Source: Deinococcus ficus | GTDB taxonomy: Bacteria > Deinococcota > Deinococci > Deinococcales > Deinococcaceae | Reading direction: 5' to 3' | NCBI RefSeq assembly: GCF_003444775.1 | Contig: NZ_CP021081.1 | Span: 1,414,001 to 1,478,000 of the forward strand | DNA: 64,000 nt | In this document: in pieces, positions 49,953 through 64,000 of the stretch | Numbering within the stretch: position 1 is the stretch's first letter | Layout: each line of letters opens with the position of its first letter | Made by a program: the position numbers and the translations under genes | Notes under the pieces: model-generated | The model's input: only the letters and a program-made list of their open reading frames with translations | What the model was told of the DNA's origin: nothing | Databases searched by the model: none

Positions 49953-50477
49953 ATGTCGGCCCTGCTGATTCTCCTGCTGGTCCTGGCGGTGATCGTCGTG
50001 GCGGCCCTGACCGGCCTGCTGCGTGTGACGCGGCCCGGGGAGGCCCGGCCCCCGGCCCCCGCCCCACTGCCGCCGGAGGGGCCGGGCGTGGAGCGGCTGG
50101 TGCTGCGGCTGCCGGAACCCGCCCGGACGCGCGCGTGGACGCTGCTGTGCAGCCTGGCGGACGCGGCGCAGGCGAACGTGGAGGCGGACGCCCGCACGCG
50201 GTTCCTGCTCACGCAGACCCGCGAGCGGTACCTGCCGGACACCGTGGAGGCGTACCTGGGCCTGTCCAGTGGCGCCCGCCGCGCCCTGCTGGCCCAGGGG
50301 CAGCCGGCCGAGCAGCTGCTGGAGGAGCAGCTGGACCTGATGACGGACGGCGTGCGGGAGGCGCTGCGGCACGAGCACGCCGCCGCCGACCGTCTGCTCA
50401 CGCAGGGGCGCTTTCTGCGGGAGCGTTTCGGGCCGGGTGAGGCGCTGTTCCCGGTCGGCGACCCTTCCCGGGACTGA
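49953..50477 (+). CDS. Membrane-anchored hypothetical protein downstream of SPFH gene
   Basis: 174 residues with one N-terminal membrane helix (ALLILLLVLAVIVVAALTGLL), a Pro-rich linker and a helical cytoplasmic domain rich in Leu, Ala, Arg and Glu (LLCSLADAAQANVEADARTR, LLEEQLDLMTDGVREALRHE). No family recognised. TAAGAT lies 6 nt before the ATG, so it has its own promoter 22 nt after the SPFH gene. Topology suggests an SPFH-complex partner, which is inference. Confidence 0.7.
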   Translation: MSALLILLLVLAVIVVAALTGLLRVTRPGEARPPAPAPLPPEGPGVERLVLRLPEPARTRAWTLLCSLADAAQANVEADARTRFLLTQTRERYLPDTVEAYLGLSSGARRALLAQGQPAEQLLEEQLDLMTDGVREALRHEHAAADRLLTQGRFLRERFGPGEALFPVGDPSRD

Positions 50478-50562
50478 GAGTCGCGCCGCCCGCCGGCACC
50501 GGATTTACACTCGGTTCAGGTTTCCCGGTGGCGGGGCGCGCTTCCACTAGCCTGTGGGGATC

Positions 50563-51447
50563 ATGACCACCACTGCTTTCATCGGCCTGGGCGCGATGGG
50601 CTACCCCATGGCGGCCCACCTGAGCCGCCACGCTGCCGAGCACGGCGGCGCGGCCCTCGTCTGGAACCGCACTGCCAGCAAGGCCCACAAGCACGCCGCC
50701 GAGCACGGCTCCCGGGTCGCCAGCCTGTCCGAGCTGGCGCAGGCGGACGTGATCCTGAGCTGCCTGCCCACCAGCGCCAGCGTGGACGAGATGATCGGCC
50801 GTCTGGAAGGCCAGCTGCGCCCCGGCACCCTCTGGATCGACTGCACCAGCGGGCACCCGGACGCCGCCCGCACCCAGCGGACCCGGCTGGCCGCGCACGG
50901 CGTGCGCTTCCTGGACGCGCCGGTCAGTGGCGGCACCAGCGGCGCGCAGCAGGGCACCCTGACGGTGATGCTGGGCGGCCCCGCCGACGAGGTCGAGGAG
51001 GCCCGCGCGGCGCTGCCCTTCGCAGCGAAGGTGGTGCACGTGGGCAACACCGGCGCGGGCTTCGCGGTGAAGGCCATCAACAACGTGCTGCTGGCCGTGA
51101 ACCTCTGGGCGGCCGGGGAGGGCCTGGCGGCCCTGGCAGGCCTGGGCGTGAACGTGAGCGCCGCGCTGGACGTGATCAACACCAGCAGCGGACGCAGCAA
51201 CGCCACCGAGAACCTGATCCCGCAGCGGGTCGTGACCCGGCAGTTCCCGGTGACCTTCACGCTGGGTCTCCTGGCCAAGGACATCGGCATCGCGCTGGAC
51301 GTGGTGCACGCCGCGAAGGGCAGCGCCCCGGTGCTCGCGCAGACGGGGGCGCTGTACGACGCCGCGGCGCGGAACGTGGGCACGGACGTGGACCACACGG
51401 CCGCGCTGCAATTCGTGGAACGCATGAACGCCCGGGAGATCCGGTGA
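50563..51447 (+). CDS. 3-hydroxyisobutyrate dehydrogenase-family oxidoreductase
   Basis: NAD(P)-dependent beta-hydroxyacid dehydrogenase. The Rossmann signature [15 protein letters not shown] opens the protein; [20 protein letters not shown] is the substrate loop and [20 protein letters not shown] carries the catalytic Lys. 294 residues from the ATG at 50563, with TAGCCT 9 nt upstream. It might act in valine catabolism or on tartronate semialdehyde or a related acid. The GTGA overlap couples it to degV. Confidence 0.9.
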   Translation: MTTTAFIGLGAMGYPMAAHLSRHAAEHGGAALVWNRTASKAHKHAAEHGSRVASLSELAQADVILSCLPTSASVDEMIGRLEGQLRPGTLWIDCTSGHPDAARTQRTRLAAHGVRFLDAPVSGGTSGAQQGTLTVMLGGPADEVEEARAALPFAAKVVHVGNTGAGFAVKAINNVLLAVNLWAAGEGLAALAGLGVNVSAALDVINTSSGRSNATENLIPQRVVTRQFPVTFTLGLLAKDIGIALDVVHAAKGSAPVLAQTGALYDAAARNVGTDVDHTAALQFVERMNAREIR

Positions 51448-52310
51448 GCGCGCCCACGCCCGGGTTCGCGGTGGTCACGGACGGCGGCCTGGACGCCTAC
51501 GCCGGGCTGCGCAACGACGCGCCGGTCGCGCCGTTCTCGGTGAACTTCGGGAACGTGTCGTACAAGACGCACGAGATCAGCCGCGAGGACCTGTACCGGC
51601 AGTTGCAGACCAACCCGGAGCATCCCACCAGCAGCCAGCCCACCCCGCAGGACTGGAGCGCCGCCATTCAGCAGACCGGCGTGAAGGACGTGCTGGCGGT
51701 CACGATCAGCAGCGGCCTGAGCGGCAGCCGGAACGCGGCCGAGCAGGCCCGCAGCCTGCTGCCGGACGTGAACCTCACCATTCACGACTCCCGCACCCTG
51801 AGCGCCGCGCAGGCCTTCCAGCTGCACGCGGCCGTCACGGCCGCCGAGCGCGGCGAGACGCTGGCGACCGCCGTGGACTGGATGACGCGGGTGCACGAGG
51901 AGACCGAGCTGTACTTCACCATCGAGACGCTCGAATACCTGCGCCGCGGCGGGCGGATCGGCCGGGTGGCGGCGACCCTGGGGGGCCTGCTGAACCTCAA
52001 GCCGGTCATCACGGTGGACAAGGGCACCGGGCAGTACACGAACGTGGCGCGGGCCCGCACGTACCGGGGCGGCATCGAGGCCGTGACGGCGCAGGTCACG
52101 CAGAAGTACGGTGAGGGCACGCCCCTGCGGGTGGGCCTGCTGTACGGCAACATCACCGAGGACGCCGATCAGGCGCTGGAACTCCTGCAGGCGCGGCACC
52201 CGATCGTGTGGAGCGGCAAGGCGCCGGTGAACCCGGTGCTGAACATTCACACGGGGCCCCGGGCGCTGGGCATTGCGGCCGCGCCGGGCGCCTGGCCCTG
52301 GGAACGCTGA
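51444..52310 (+). CDS. DegV-family fatty-acid-binding protein
   Basis: Two-domain lipid-binding protein (FakB/DegV family) that presents fatty acids to a FakA kinase. Features: [10 protein letters not shown] at the start, [20 protein letters not shown] with the Thr/Ser fatty-acid contacts, and [16 protein letters not shown]. 288 residues. GTG start overlapping the dehydrogenase stop. No FakA gene is in the window. Confidence 0.9.
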   Translation: MSAPTPGFAVVTDGGLDAYAGLRNDAPVAPFSVNFGNVSYKTHEISREDLYRQLQTNPEHPTSSQPTPQDWSAAIQQTGVKDVLAVTISSGLSGSRNAAEQARSLLPDVNLTIHDSRTLSAAQAFQLHAAVTAAERGETLATAVDWMTRVHEETELYFTIETLEYLRRGGRIGRVAATLGGLLNLKPVITVDKGTGQYTNVARARTYRGGIEAVTAQVTQKYGEGTPLRVGLLYGNITEDADQALELLQARHPIVWSGKAPVNPVLNIHTGPRALGIAAAPGAWPWER

Positions 52311-52386
52311 ATACTGGCGGTGCAACCCCTCCCGCTGATGTGGCCGGTGTGAGAAAAAGGTAAACCTCTGTTCGTAGCCTGAAGGG

Positions 52387-53220
52387 GTGCGCGCCCACCT
52401 CACCTGCCTGCTGCTCGCCCTGCTCTACGCCCCGGCCCAGGCGGGGTTACCTGCCGCTGCGCCCACTGCCACCGTTCCGGACGCCCTGACCGCGGTGGTC
52501 GAGCAGGACTTCCTGTCCTGCGGGCAGACCGCCCGGCCCGACCCGGCCCTGAACGAGGCGGCCCGGCTGGTGCTGCGAGGCTTCAAACTCGCCCAGGCGA
52601 CCGCGCAGGTCGGATACCGCGCCAAACGCGGCGGGGCCGAGCTGCTCACCGGGACCATCACGGCCCCGAAACTCGCCGCGGCCCTGGCGAACAAGTGCGG
52701 GCAGCGCCTGGGGTACTCCCGGTACGGCGTGGCCACCGACCAGGGCCGTTTCGCGCTCGTCTATGCCGAGCCTGCCCAGGTGGACCTCACCCGCCGCACG
52801 GCGTGGCTGGAGGAGTTCCTGCGCCTGACCAACCTGGCCCGCTACCGGGGGCACCGCTGCGGCGACACGCTGTTCGCGTCCACCGGGCCCCTCACCTGGA
52901 ACGAACCCCTGGGCCGGGCGGCCAGCGCGCACGCCGCCCAGCTGGTGCGCCTGAACTTCCGGGGGCACCTCGCCCCGGACACTGCCGAGGGGCCGATGGA
53001 ACGGGCCCGGGCGGCCGGCTTCCCGGGCCCCTCGGTGGGCGAGACGATCGCCTACGAGAGCCTGACGCCTGAGGAGGCGCTGCAGGGCCTGCTCGCCAGT
53101 CCCGGCCACTGCCGGATCATCATGAACCCGGAGTGGACGGTGATGGGCGCGGACGTCGTGAACGGCGAGCCGGGCTCGGCCTTCAGCACGTACTGGGTGC
53201 AGGTGTTCGGCCGGCCGTAA
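52387..53220 (+). CDS. Secreted CAP-domain (SCP/PR-1) protein
   Basis: 277 residues. Signal peptide LTCLLLALLYAPAQAG, a region of about 130 residues of unknown fold, then a CAP domain: FLRLTNLARYRGHRCGDTLF, LGRAASAHAAQLVRLNFRGH with His, VGETIAYESLTPEEALQGLL, and SPGHCRIIMNPEWTVMGADV. Two cysteines in GHRCGD and GHCRII could form a disulphide. GTG start with TAGCCT 6 nt upstream. Function of bacterial CAP proteins is not settled. Confidence 0.87.
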   Translation: MRAHLTCLLLALLYAPAQAGLPAAAPTATVPDALTAVVEQDFLSCGQTARPDPALNEAARLVLRGFKLAQATAQVGYRAKRGGAELLTGTITAPKLAAALANKCGQRLGYSRYGVATDQGRFALVYAEPAQVDLTRRTAWLEEFLRLTNLARYRGHRCGDTLFASTGPLTWNEPLGRAASAHAAQLVRLNFRGHLAPDTAEGPMERARAAGFPGPSVGETIAYESLTPEEALQGLLASPGHCRIIMNPEWTVMGADVVNGEPGSAFSTYWVQVFGRP

Positions 53221-53232
53221 GCGCCCGGGGCC

Positions 53233-54708
53233 TTACGCCCGGAAGGGCAGCTGGCCGCGGGCGGCCGAGTCGCCCGCCAGCCACGCGAGCAGGGCGGCGC
53301 GGGCCTCCGGGCGGAAGCCGAAGGTGACCACGGCCGGGGCCTGCACGTCCAGCGCGGCGTACGGGTTATACAGCGCGACGTGCAGGTCCGGCTGCACGCC
53401 CACCAGCGCGGGGTGGCGGTGGCGGGCGGTGGTGGCCAGGATTACGGGGCGGCCGGCCGCGCGGATGGCCGCCCAGTCCAGCTCGTCCGGGGATTCGAAG
53501 GGCACGAGGTGCACGTCGTACAGCCCGCCCAGTTCCCGCGCGAGGGTCTCCGCGTCGGCGGCGGCCTCGCTGACGTTCTCGCGCTGGGGGGTGCGGTGCG
53601 CGACCAGCGTCACGGCCGAACCGGCGCTTGGGGCCACCGGGTCGCCCAGGGTGGCGAGTCCGGCCGCCCAGGCGCCACGCAGGAAGGCAGCGTCCGCGGC
53701 CGGGTCCAGGGCCGGGTCGGCCTCGGCCGGGTGCTGCCGGGCCAGGGCGGTGAGGCGCTCGCGGCTGCGGCGCAGGGCGGCGTGATCCAGTCCAGGGCCG
53801 TCCAGGGCCCCCTGGATGGCCCCCAGGGTCTGTTCCTGCACCTCGCGGCGGCCCAGGGCCATCACCATGTCCGCGCCGGCCTGCAGGCTCAGCACGGCAG
53901 CCTCGCCGCGGCCGTAGTTCGCGTCGATGGCCTGCATGCCCATGCTGTCCGTGATCACCACACCCTCGTACCCCCACTCCCCGCGCAGCAGGTCCGTGAG
54001 GATCACACGGGACAGCGTGGCCGGGTAGGCCGGGTCCAGGTCCGGGTACACGATGTGCGCGGTCATCAGCGCCGGGGTGACCGGCAGCAGCGCCCGGAAC
54101 GGGGCGAACTCCTCGGCCTCCAGCGCGGCGCGGTCCTTGCGCACGCTGGGGAGGGCCAGGTGGCTGTCCAGGCTGGTGTCGCCGTGCCCGGGGAAGTGCT
54201 TGGCGCAGGCGGCCACGCCGGCCCGCGCGTGCCCGGCCAGCGCGGCGCGGCCGTGCCGGGTGACCAGGGCCGGGTCGGCGCCGTAGGCCCGCTCGCCGAT
54301 CACGGGGTTGGCGGGGTTCACGTTCACGTCCAGCACCGGCGCGAAGTTCCAGTTGATGCCCACGGACCGCAGCTGCCGGGCGAGGGCGGCGTTCACGTCC
54401 TCGGTGAGCTGCACGTCGTCGGCGGCGCCCAGCAGCATGGCGCTCGGCGCGAACGGCCAGAAGGTGGGCCGCAGGATCGCGCCGCCCTCGTGGTCCAGGG
54501 CGATCAGGGCGTCCGGGCCCATCACGCGCCGCAGTTCCCCGCACAGCTGCCGCAGCTGCGCGGCGCTCTGCACGTTCTTCCCGAACAGGCACACGCCGCG
54601 GATCTGGTGCCGGGCGAGGTACTCGGCGGTGTCCGCGTCGAGGTCCGGGCCGGGGATGTCCACCATGGTGAGGTGACCGGGCAGCAGCGGGGCGGGCGTT
54701 TCACTCAT
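53233..54708 (-). CDS. GH3 beta-N-acetylhexosaminidase (NagZ-like)
   Basis: Glycoside hydrolase family 3 enzyme. The NagZ histidine dyad motif [16 protein letters not shown] is present, as is the nucleophile Asp in [12 protein letters not shown]. At 491 residues it is longer than E. coli NagZ (about 340) and carries an extra C-terminal domain, like Gram-positive secreted relatives, but no signal peptide is visible. It likely removes N-acetylglucosamine from muropeptides or chitobiose. TACCCT lies 7 nt before the ATG. Divergent from the sugar-binding gene, so the intergenic DNA at 54709-54869 holds both promoters. Confidence 0.9.
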   Translation of the reverse strand: MSETPAPLLPGHLTMVDIPGPDLDADTAEYLARHQIRGVCLFGKNVQSAAQLRQLCGELRRVMGPDALIALDHEGGAILRPTFWPFAPSAMLLGAADDVQLTEDVNAALARQLRSVGINWNFAPVLDVNVNPANPVIGERAYGADPALVTRHGRAALAGHARAGVAACAKHFPGHGDTSLDSHLALPSVRKDRAALEAEEFAPFRALLPVTPALMTAHIVYPDLDPAYPATLSRVILTDLLRGEWGYEGVVITDSMGMQAIDANYGRGEAAVLSLQAGADMVMALGRREVQEQTLGAIQGALDGPGLDHAALRRSRERLTALARQHPAEADPALDPAADAAFLRGAWAAGLATLGDPVAPSAGSAVTLVAHRTPQRENVSEAAADAETLARELGGLYDVHLVPFESPDELDWAAIRAAGRPVILATTARHRHPALVGVQPDLHVALYNPYAALDVQAPAVVTFGFRPEARAALLAWLAGDSAARGQLPFRA

Positions 54709-54869
54709 GCCTGACAGGGTACGGCAGCGTCCGCCCTGGCAGGCCGGGACGCGGAGCGGTTTCGTGCAATTTCTCAGGTCAGCGGCGCGTCAAGGCGCTA
54801 GACTTCCGGCGCATTCCAATCCCTCATGTCCTGGGTGCCCCGGCCGGGGCCCCTTGTCAAGGAGCCTGC

Positions 54870-56096
54870 ATGAAAAAAGCCCTGATTGCCGCCGCCCTGC
54901 TCGCCCTGGGGTCCGCCCAGGCCCAGAAGACCCAGCTGGAGTTCTGGACGATCAGCCTCGCGCCGCTGTTCAACGACGAGATGAACCGCCTCGTGGCGCA
55001 GTTCGAGAAGGAAAACCCCACCGTGGACCTCAAGTGGGTGGACGTACCCAGCAACACCCTGGAGCAGAAGCTCCTGGCGACCATCGCCGCGGGCCGGCCG
55101 CCCACGGTCGTGAACCTGTCGAGCGACATGACGGTGCGCCTGTACGACCAGGGCGCGCTGGAACCCATGAGCCTGTCCGACGCGCAGAAGAAGGTCTTCT
55201 TCTCGAACACCCTCAAGACCTTCACCTTCGACGGGAAGTTCTACGGCGTGCCGTGGTACTGGGCGCCGAAGGTCGTGGCGTACAACACCGAGATCTTCCG
55301 CAAGGCGGGCCTGGACCCCAGCAACCCCCCGCGCACCATTCAGACGCTGATCGCCGCCGCGAAGCAGATCAAGGACAAGACCGGCATGTACGGCTTCGTG
55401 CCGAACATCGACAACGTCAAGATGCTGTACGTGTTCCGCGAGGCGGGCCTGCCCATCTTCGACGCGAAGGGCCAGGCGGTGTTCAACAGCCCGGCGCACG
55501 TGCGCCTGTTGCAGACGTACGTGGACCTGTACAAGAAGGGCTACATCCCCGAGGACACCATGCGCCGCGGCTTCACGGCCGCGACGGAGCTGTACTCGGC
55601 CGGGAAGCTCGCCATGCTGATCACCGGGCCGCAGTTCATCCTGCGCGTCGCGAACGACAACAAGGCCATCTACGACGCCACCCGCGTGGCGCCCTACCCC
55701 ATCGACCTGGGCGGCAACGTGATTCACACGCCCCTGATGGGTTTCTCGATTCCCAAGGGCGTGAAGGACAAGGCCCTGGCGCAGAAACTCGCGCTGTTCC
55801 TCACGAACGACGTGAACCAGCTGCAGTTCAGCAAGGTCACCAAGACCACCTTCCCCTCCACGGTGAAGGCCAGCGCCGATAAGTTCTTTAAGCAGGGCGG
55901 CAACAACGCCATCGACCAGGGCAAACTGGTGTCCAGCACGCTGCTCAAGCGCGCCCAGGACCTGACCATGCTGTACCCGGACGCCAGCAAGCTGAACAAG
56001 ATCTTCAAGGACAACGTGGAGGCCGCCATGGCCGGCAAGAAGTCCTCCCAGCAGGCGCTGGACGACATCGTCAAGGCCTGGAACGCCAGCCTGTAA
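54870..56096 (+). CDS. Sugar ABC transporter substrate-binding protein
   Basis: Family 1 periplasmic binding protein, 408 residues. Signal peptide MKKALIAAALLALGSAQAQ, without a lipobox Cys; then QLEFWTISLAPLFNDEMNRL and the conserved FDGKFYGVPWYWAPKVVAYN. Preceded by AGGAG, with a -10-like TAGACT at 54799-54804 giving a leader of about 60 nt. Placed between GH3 and GH20 genes, the ligand is probably N-acetylglucosamine or chitobiose. No permease follows; the nearest pair is at 35387-37274. Confidence 0.9.
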   Translation: MKKALIAAALLALGSAQAQKTQLEFWTISLAPLFNDEMNRLVAQFEKENPTVDLKWVDVPSNTLEQKLLATIAAGRPPTVVNLSSDMTVRLYDQGALEPMSLSDAQKKVFFSNTLKTFTFDGKFYGVPWYWAPKVVAYNTEIFRKAGLDPSNPPRTIQTLIAAAKQIKDKTGMYGFVPNIDNVKMLYVFREAGLPIFDAKGQAVFNSPAHVRLLQTYVDLYKKGYIPEDTMRRGFTAATELYSAGKLAMLITGPQFILRVANDNKAIYDATRVAPYPIDLGGNVIHTPLMGFSIPKGVKDKALAQKLALFLTNDVNQLQFSKVTKTTFPSTVKASADKFFKQGGNNAIDQGKLVSSTLLKRAQDLTMLYPDASKLNKIFKDNVEAAMAGKKSSQQALDDIVKAWNASL

Positions 56097-56111
56097 CCCC
56101 GGATTGGGCGC

Positions 56112-56165
56112 GCGGAGGGGGAGTCGTGACCGGCTCCCCCTCCGCTGTTGGTCCTCGTTTTTTTC
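56112..56165 (+). terminator. Terminator after sugar-binding protein gene
   Basis: GCGGAGGGGGAG (56112-56123) pairs with CTCCCCCTCCGC (56134-56145). A run of T occurs at 56158-56164, 12 nt after the stem. Confidence 0.6.
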
Positions 56166-56260
56166 ATGCTGGGGGCGGGCATACTGCCTCCCGTTCACCC
56201 GATTCGCCTGGCGGTCCGGCCCGGCCGGCACCCGCCTGATTCCCAAGGAGCCCTGCTGTC

Positions 56261-58315
<2,055 letters not shown>

Positions 58316-58351
58316 GCGCGGCCCTCCGTCCGGGGGCAGCGGGGAGGTTGC

Positions 58352-58380
58352 TTGACACCCCGCACCCCCCCACATAGGCT
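58352..58380 (+). promoter_or_regulatory. Consensus promoter of the peptide-binding protein gene
   Basis: TTGACA (58352-58357), exactly 17 nt, then TAGGCT (58375-58380). This is the clearest sigma-A-type promoter in the window. It yields a leader of about 55 nt ending in CCGGAGGTTCC before the ATG. Confidence 0.8.
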
Positions 58381-58442
58381 GGAACGACCGAATTCGTTCT
58401 CACCTCCCGGAGGCCGCAGGCTCCCGGGATTCCGGAGGTTCC

Positions 58443-60023
58443 ATGAAGAAAGTGTTTCTCACTGCCCTGCTCGCCACCCTTTCCGCTGCGTCTGCCGCGG
58501 GCACGCTCGTGTACGGCGGGAACGGTGAACCTGTCAGCCTCGAATCCGGGAACATCACGGACGGCATCAGCATCCTCGTGCAGCACCAGGTCTACGACAC
58601 CCTCGTCCACTTCAAGGACGGCAAGACCGACACCGAGCCCGGCCTGGCGACCAGCTGGAAGAGCAACGCCGCCGGCACCCAGTGGACCTTCAACCTGCGC
58701 AAGAACGTGAAGTTCCACGACGGCACGCCCTTCAACGCCGACGCCGTGATCTTCAACGTGAGCCGCTGGTGGGACAAGGCGCACCCCTACGGCTTCCGTG
58801 ACCAGGGCCGCACCTTCGAGATCGTCGGCGACCTGCTCGGCGGCTACAAGGGCGACGCCACCTCCGTCATCAAGAACATCGTCAAGGTCGACGACTCCAC
58901 CGTGCGCTTCGACCTGACCAAGGGCAGCAGCGTGTTCCCCGACGTGATCGGCGCCGGGTACTTCGGCATCGCCAGCCCCACCGCCATCAAGAAGGACGGC
59001 GCGAAATACGGCACCCCCGCCAGCAAGCCCATCGGCACCGGGCCCTTCATCTTCCAGAGCTGGCGCACCGGTGACCGCATCACCCTGACCGCCAACAAGT
59101 CCTACTGGGGCTCCAAGGCCCGCGTGGACACCCTGATCATCCGCGGCATCAAGGACCCCAGCCAGCGCCTCAACGAACTCAAGGCCGGCACCATCGACTT
59201 CACGTCCGACCTCGCGCCCGACGCCCTCAAGAGCGTCAAAGCCGACAAGAACCTGGTCGCCGTGAAGAAACCCAGCTTCAACGTGGGCTTCGTGAGCCTG
59301 AACGCCAAGAACCAGTACCTGAAGGCCGACAAGGTCCGTCAGGCGGTCAGCATGGCCATCAACAAGAAGGCGATCGTGGACGCCTTCTGGGGTGAACTGG
59401 GGACCAGCAACGCCAGCTTCGTGCCGCCCGTCCTGGGCTGGGCGAACAGCAAGAACGTGCCCGCCGACTACAAGTACGACCCCGCTGCCGCGAAGAAGCT
59501 GCTCGCCGAGGCCGGCTACCCCAACGGCTTCTCGCTGGACCTGTGGTACATGCCCGTGTCCCGCCCGTACTTCCCGCAGCCCAAGCCCATCGCCGAGGCC
59601 ATCGCCGCTGACCTGAGCGCCATCGGCGTCAAGGTGAACCTCAAGACCGAGGACTGGGCCAAGTACCTCGAGGACCGCAACAAGGAACCCGGCTTCGACA
59701 TGTACATGATCGGCTGGACCGGCGACTACGGCGACCCGGACAACTTCTACGGCGCGTACTACGGCCCGAACGGCAGCAGCGACATCAACTGGAACCCGGC
59801 CGAACTGCAGACCCTGCTGGAAAAAGGCCGCGCCGCCGTCGCCCAGGCCGAACGCGCCAAGTTCTACGCCCAGATTCACGAGATGACCTACAAGGCCAAC
59901 TACCGCCTCCCGATCGTGCACAGCAGCCCCCTGGCCGCCGCCCGCACGTACGTGAAAGGCTGGACGCCCAGCCCGCTGGGCAGCGAGGCCTTCAACAAGA
60001 TCAGCCTGATCGGCAAGAAGTAA
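58443..60023 (+). CDS. Peptide/dipeptide ABC transporter substrate-binding protein
   Basis: Family 5 solute-binding protein, 526 residues. Signal peptide KKVFLTALLATLSAASAAG; then LATSWKSNAAGTQWTFNLRK and VKFHDGTPFNADAVIFNVSR, the core SBP5 signature. The strong promoter, ribosome site and C-ending codons indicate high expression. Permease and ATPase genes are absent, so it is an orphan receptor. Ligand may be peptides, but other SBP5 substrates such as nickel or sugars cannot be excluded. An 11-bp terminator follows. Confidence 0.92.
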   Translation: MKKVFLTALLATLSAASAAGTLVYGGNGEPVSLESGNITDGISILVQHQVYDTLVHFKDGKTDTEPGLATSWKSNAAGTQWTFNLRKNVKFHDGTPFNADAVIFNVSRWWDKAHPYGFRDQGRTFEIVGDLLGGYKGDATSVIKNIVKVDDSTVRFDLTKGSSVFPDVIGAGYFGIASPTAIKKDGAKYGTPASKPIGTGPFIFQSWRTGDRITLTANKSYWGSKARVDTLIIRGIKDPSQRLNELKAGTIDFTSDLAPDALKSVKADKNLVAVKKPSFNVGFVSLNAKNQYLKADKVRQAVSMAINKKAIVDAFWGELGTSNASFVPPVLGWANSKNVPADYKYDPAAAKKLLAEAGYPNGFSLDLWYMPVSRPYFPQPKPIAEAIAADLSAIGVKVNLKTEDWAKYLEDRNKEPGFDMYMIGWTGDYGDPDNFYGAYYGPNGSSDINWNPAELQTLLEKGRAAVAQAERAKFYAQIHEMTYKANYRLPIVHSSPLAAARTYVKGWTPSPLGSEAFNKISLIGKK

Positions 60024-60040
60024 GCCGCCGATTTCAGTAA

Positions 60041-60075
60041 AGAGGCGCCGCTCCCGTTAGGGACGCGGCGCCTCT
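60041..60075. terminator. Terminator between peptide-binding gene and argS
   Basis: AGAGGCGCCGC (60041-60051) pairs perfectly with GCGGCGCCTCT (60065-60075), 13-nt loop, between convergent genes. Confidence 0.75.
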
Positions 60076-60085
60076 CCTATGGCGG

Positions 60086-61915
<1,830 letters not shown>

Positions 61916-61975
61916 CCCCCGAGTGTAGAGCACGCCCCCTCCCGCAGGCGCACCGGAAGGGGCGTGCGGCGGGGC

Positions 61976-63145
<1,170 letters not shown>

Positions 63146-63202
63146 GGTCCGAGTGTACGTGTCCGGCCGGGCGGGGCGCACGCCCGCCTATACTCGGCGC
63201 AC

Positions 63203-64000
63203 ATGACAGGTCAGTTGGGGCGCAGGGCGGACGTGATCGTCGTCGGGGCCGGATCGGGCGGGTGCGTGCTGGCCCGGCGGCTGCTGGACCGGGGGCTCCG
63301 GGTGCTGCTGTTGGAGGCCGGGGAGCGCGACGGCAGCCCGCTGATCCGTGCGCCGGCGGCGTTCCCGCGGCTGTACCGCTCCCGGTACGACTGGGCGTTC
63401 GAGACAGTGCCGCAGGCGCACGCGGACGGGCGGCGGTTCTTCTGGCCGCGCGGGAAGGTGCTCGGCGGCAGCAGCGCCATCAACGCGACCATCTGGATTC
63501 GCGGGTCCCGCCGGGATTTCGACGCGTGGGGGGAGGGCTGGCGCTGGGCGGACGTCCTCCCGGCGTTCCGGACGCTGGAGCGCTTCAGCGGGACGCCCGG
63601 CGACACGCGCGGCACGGACGGGCCGCTGCCGGTGGGGCTGCGCCGCGACTCGCACGCCCTGTCGCACGCGTTCGTGCAGTCGGCGGCGCGGGCGCTGGGT
63701 GTCCCGGCCGCCGCGAGTTTCAACGACGGCACACTGGCCGGCGCGGCCCTGCTGGAAAGCAACCACCTCCGCGGCGAGCGGTTCAGCGCCTTCCGGGCGT
63801 TCCTGCGCCCGGTCCTGTCCCACCCGAACCTGACGGTCCTGACCGGCGCGCACGTCCTCAGGGTGCTGTTTCAGGGGACGCGGGCGGTGGGCGTGCGGCT
63901 GCGCTGGCAGGGCCGGACGCTGGACGCGCCGGCAGGCGGCGTGGTGCTCACGGCCGGCGCCGTGCAGACGCCGCAACTGCTGCTGCTGTCCGGGGTGGGT
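63203..64000 (+). CDS. GMC-family FAD oxidoreductase (3' end outside window)
   Basis: Glucose-methanol-choline oxidoreductase, N-terminal 266 residues. The FAD-binding fold is ADVIVVGAGSGGCVLARRLL at about 9-28, followed by VLLLEAGERDGSPL, and the GMC signature GKVLGGSSAINATIWIRG near residue 91. GVVLTAGAVQTPQLLLLSGVG is signature 2. TATACT lies 8 nt before ATG. Relatives oxidise choline or other alcohols; the catalytic His is in the missing part. The substrate is not predictable. Confidence 0.92.
   Translation, partial: MTGQLGRRADVIVVGAGSGGCVLARRLLDRGLRVLLLEAGERDGSPLIRAPAAFPRLYRSRYDWAFETVPQAHADGRRFFWPRGKVLGGSSAINATIWIRGSRRDFDAWGEGWRWADVLPAFRTLERFSGTPGDTRGTDGPLPVGLRRDSHALSHAFVQSAARALGVPAAASFNDGTLAGAALLESNHLRGERFSAFRAFLRPVLSHPNLTVLTGAHVLRVLFQGTRAVGVRLRWQGRTLDAPAGGVVLTAGAVQTPQLLLLSGVG

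Overview
The window is chromosomal DNA from a high-GC member of Deinococcus-Thermus, almost certainly a Deinococcus. Three things point there. The lysine genes belong to the Thermus/Deinococcus alpha-aminoadipate route (homoaconitase, LysW, LysX). Nearly thirty genes have a TAnnnT -10 box only 5-9 nt before the start codon, which is the leaderless-mRNA layout known from Deinococcus. The AsnRS also closely resembles the Thermus enzyme. I see no tRNA, rRNA, CRISPR array or prophage. The only mobile element is an IS630-type copy cut by the left edge. Genes are dense on both strands and no gap exceeds about 230 nt.

Layout. 1-2.3 kb: IS630 element, a 52-residue small ORF and a PAP2 phosphatase. 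2.3-7.9 kb: aspartate kinase diverging from a glycolytic operon, gap-pgk-GNAT-tpiA. 7.9-20.8 kb: a DHFR/RibD-like reductase, asnS, a PhzF-like isomerase, a HAD phosphatase, a B12-dependent acyl-CoA mutase large subunit, an AI-2E-type exporter, typA, recQ and glgC. 20.9-27 kb: miaA, Hsp20, a cation efflux protein, a class III aminotransferase, two divergent rhodaneses and a MIP18-family protein. 27-30.8 kb: the lysine cluster lysT, a pyrophosphatase-like gene, lysU, a double zinc-ribbon gene, lysW and lysX. 30.9-34.2 kb: a radical-SAM protein and NADP isocitrate dehydrogenase. 34.4-38.6 kb: two LEA-like proteins, then two sugar ABC permeases with an FAD oxidoreductase. 38.7-47 kb: a stress flavoprotein, two OmpH/Skp paralogues, a CBS-ACT protein, a serine-synthesis pair (serA plus class V aminotransferase), Aat, a thioesterase and a LysM-M23 peptidase. 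47-53 kb: response regulator, TrmH methyltransferase, YchJ, SPFH protein with a membrane partner, 3-hydroxyisobutyrate dehydrogenase, DegV, CAP protein. 53-60 kb: GH3, sugar-binding protein and GH20, read here as amino-sugar scavenging, then a peptide-binding protein. 60-64 kb: argS, argJ and a truncated GMC oxidoreductase.

How genes fit together. Aspartate kinase here would feed threonine and methionine, because lysine is made from 2-oxoglutarate by the LysT/LysU/LysW/LysX route. The GH3 and GH20 enzymes and the family-1 binding protein form an amino-sugar salvage set without permeases. A permease pair without a binding protein lies 18 kb away.

Points most worth a second look: a 12-mer, TTGGATATATTC, repeated four times in the same orientation in intergenic DNA within 8.6 kb; a LysW carrier with its EDWGE tail but no zinc-binding cysteines, beside a gene encoding two zinc ribbons; a mutase whose specificity residues match isobutyryl-CoA rather than methylmalonyl-CoA mutase; a perfect 18-bp palindrome ahead of the reductase gene; and a 19-codon leader ORF coupled to the AI-2E-type exporter gene.
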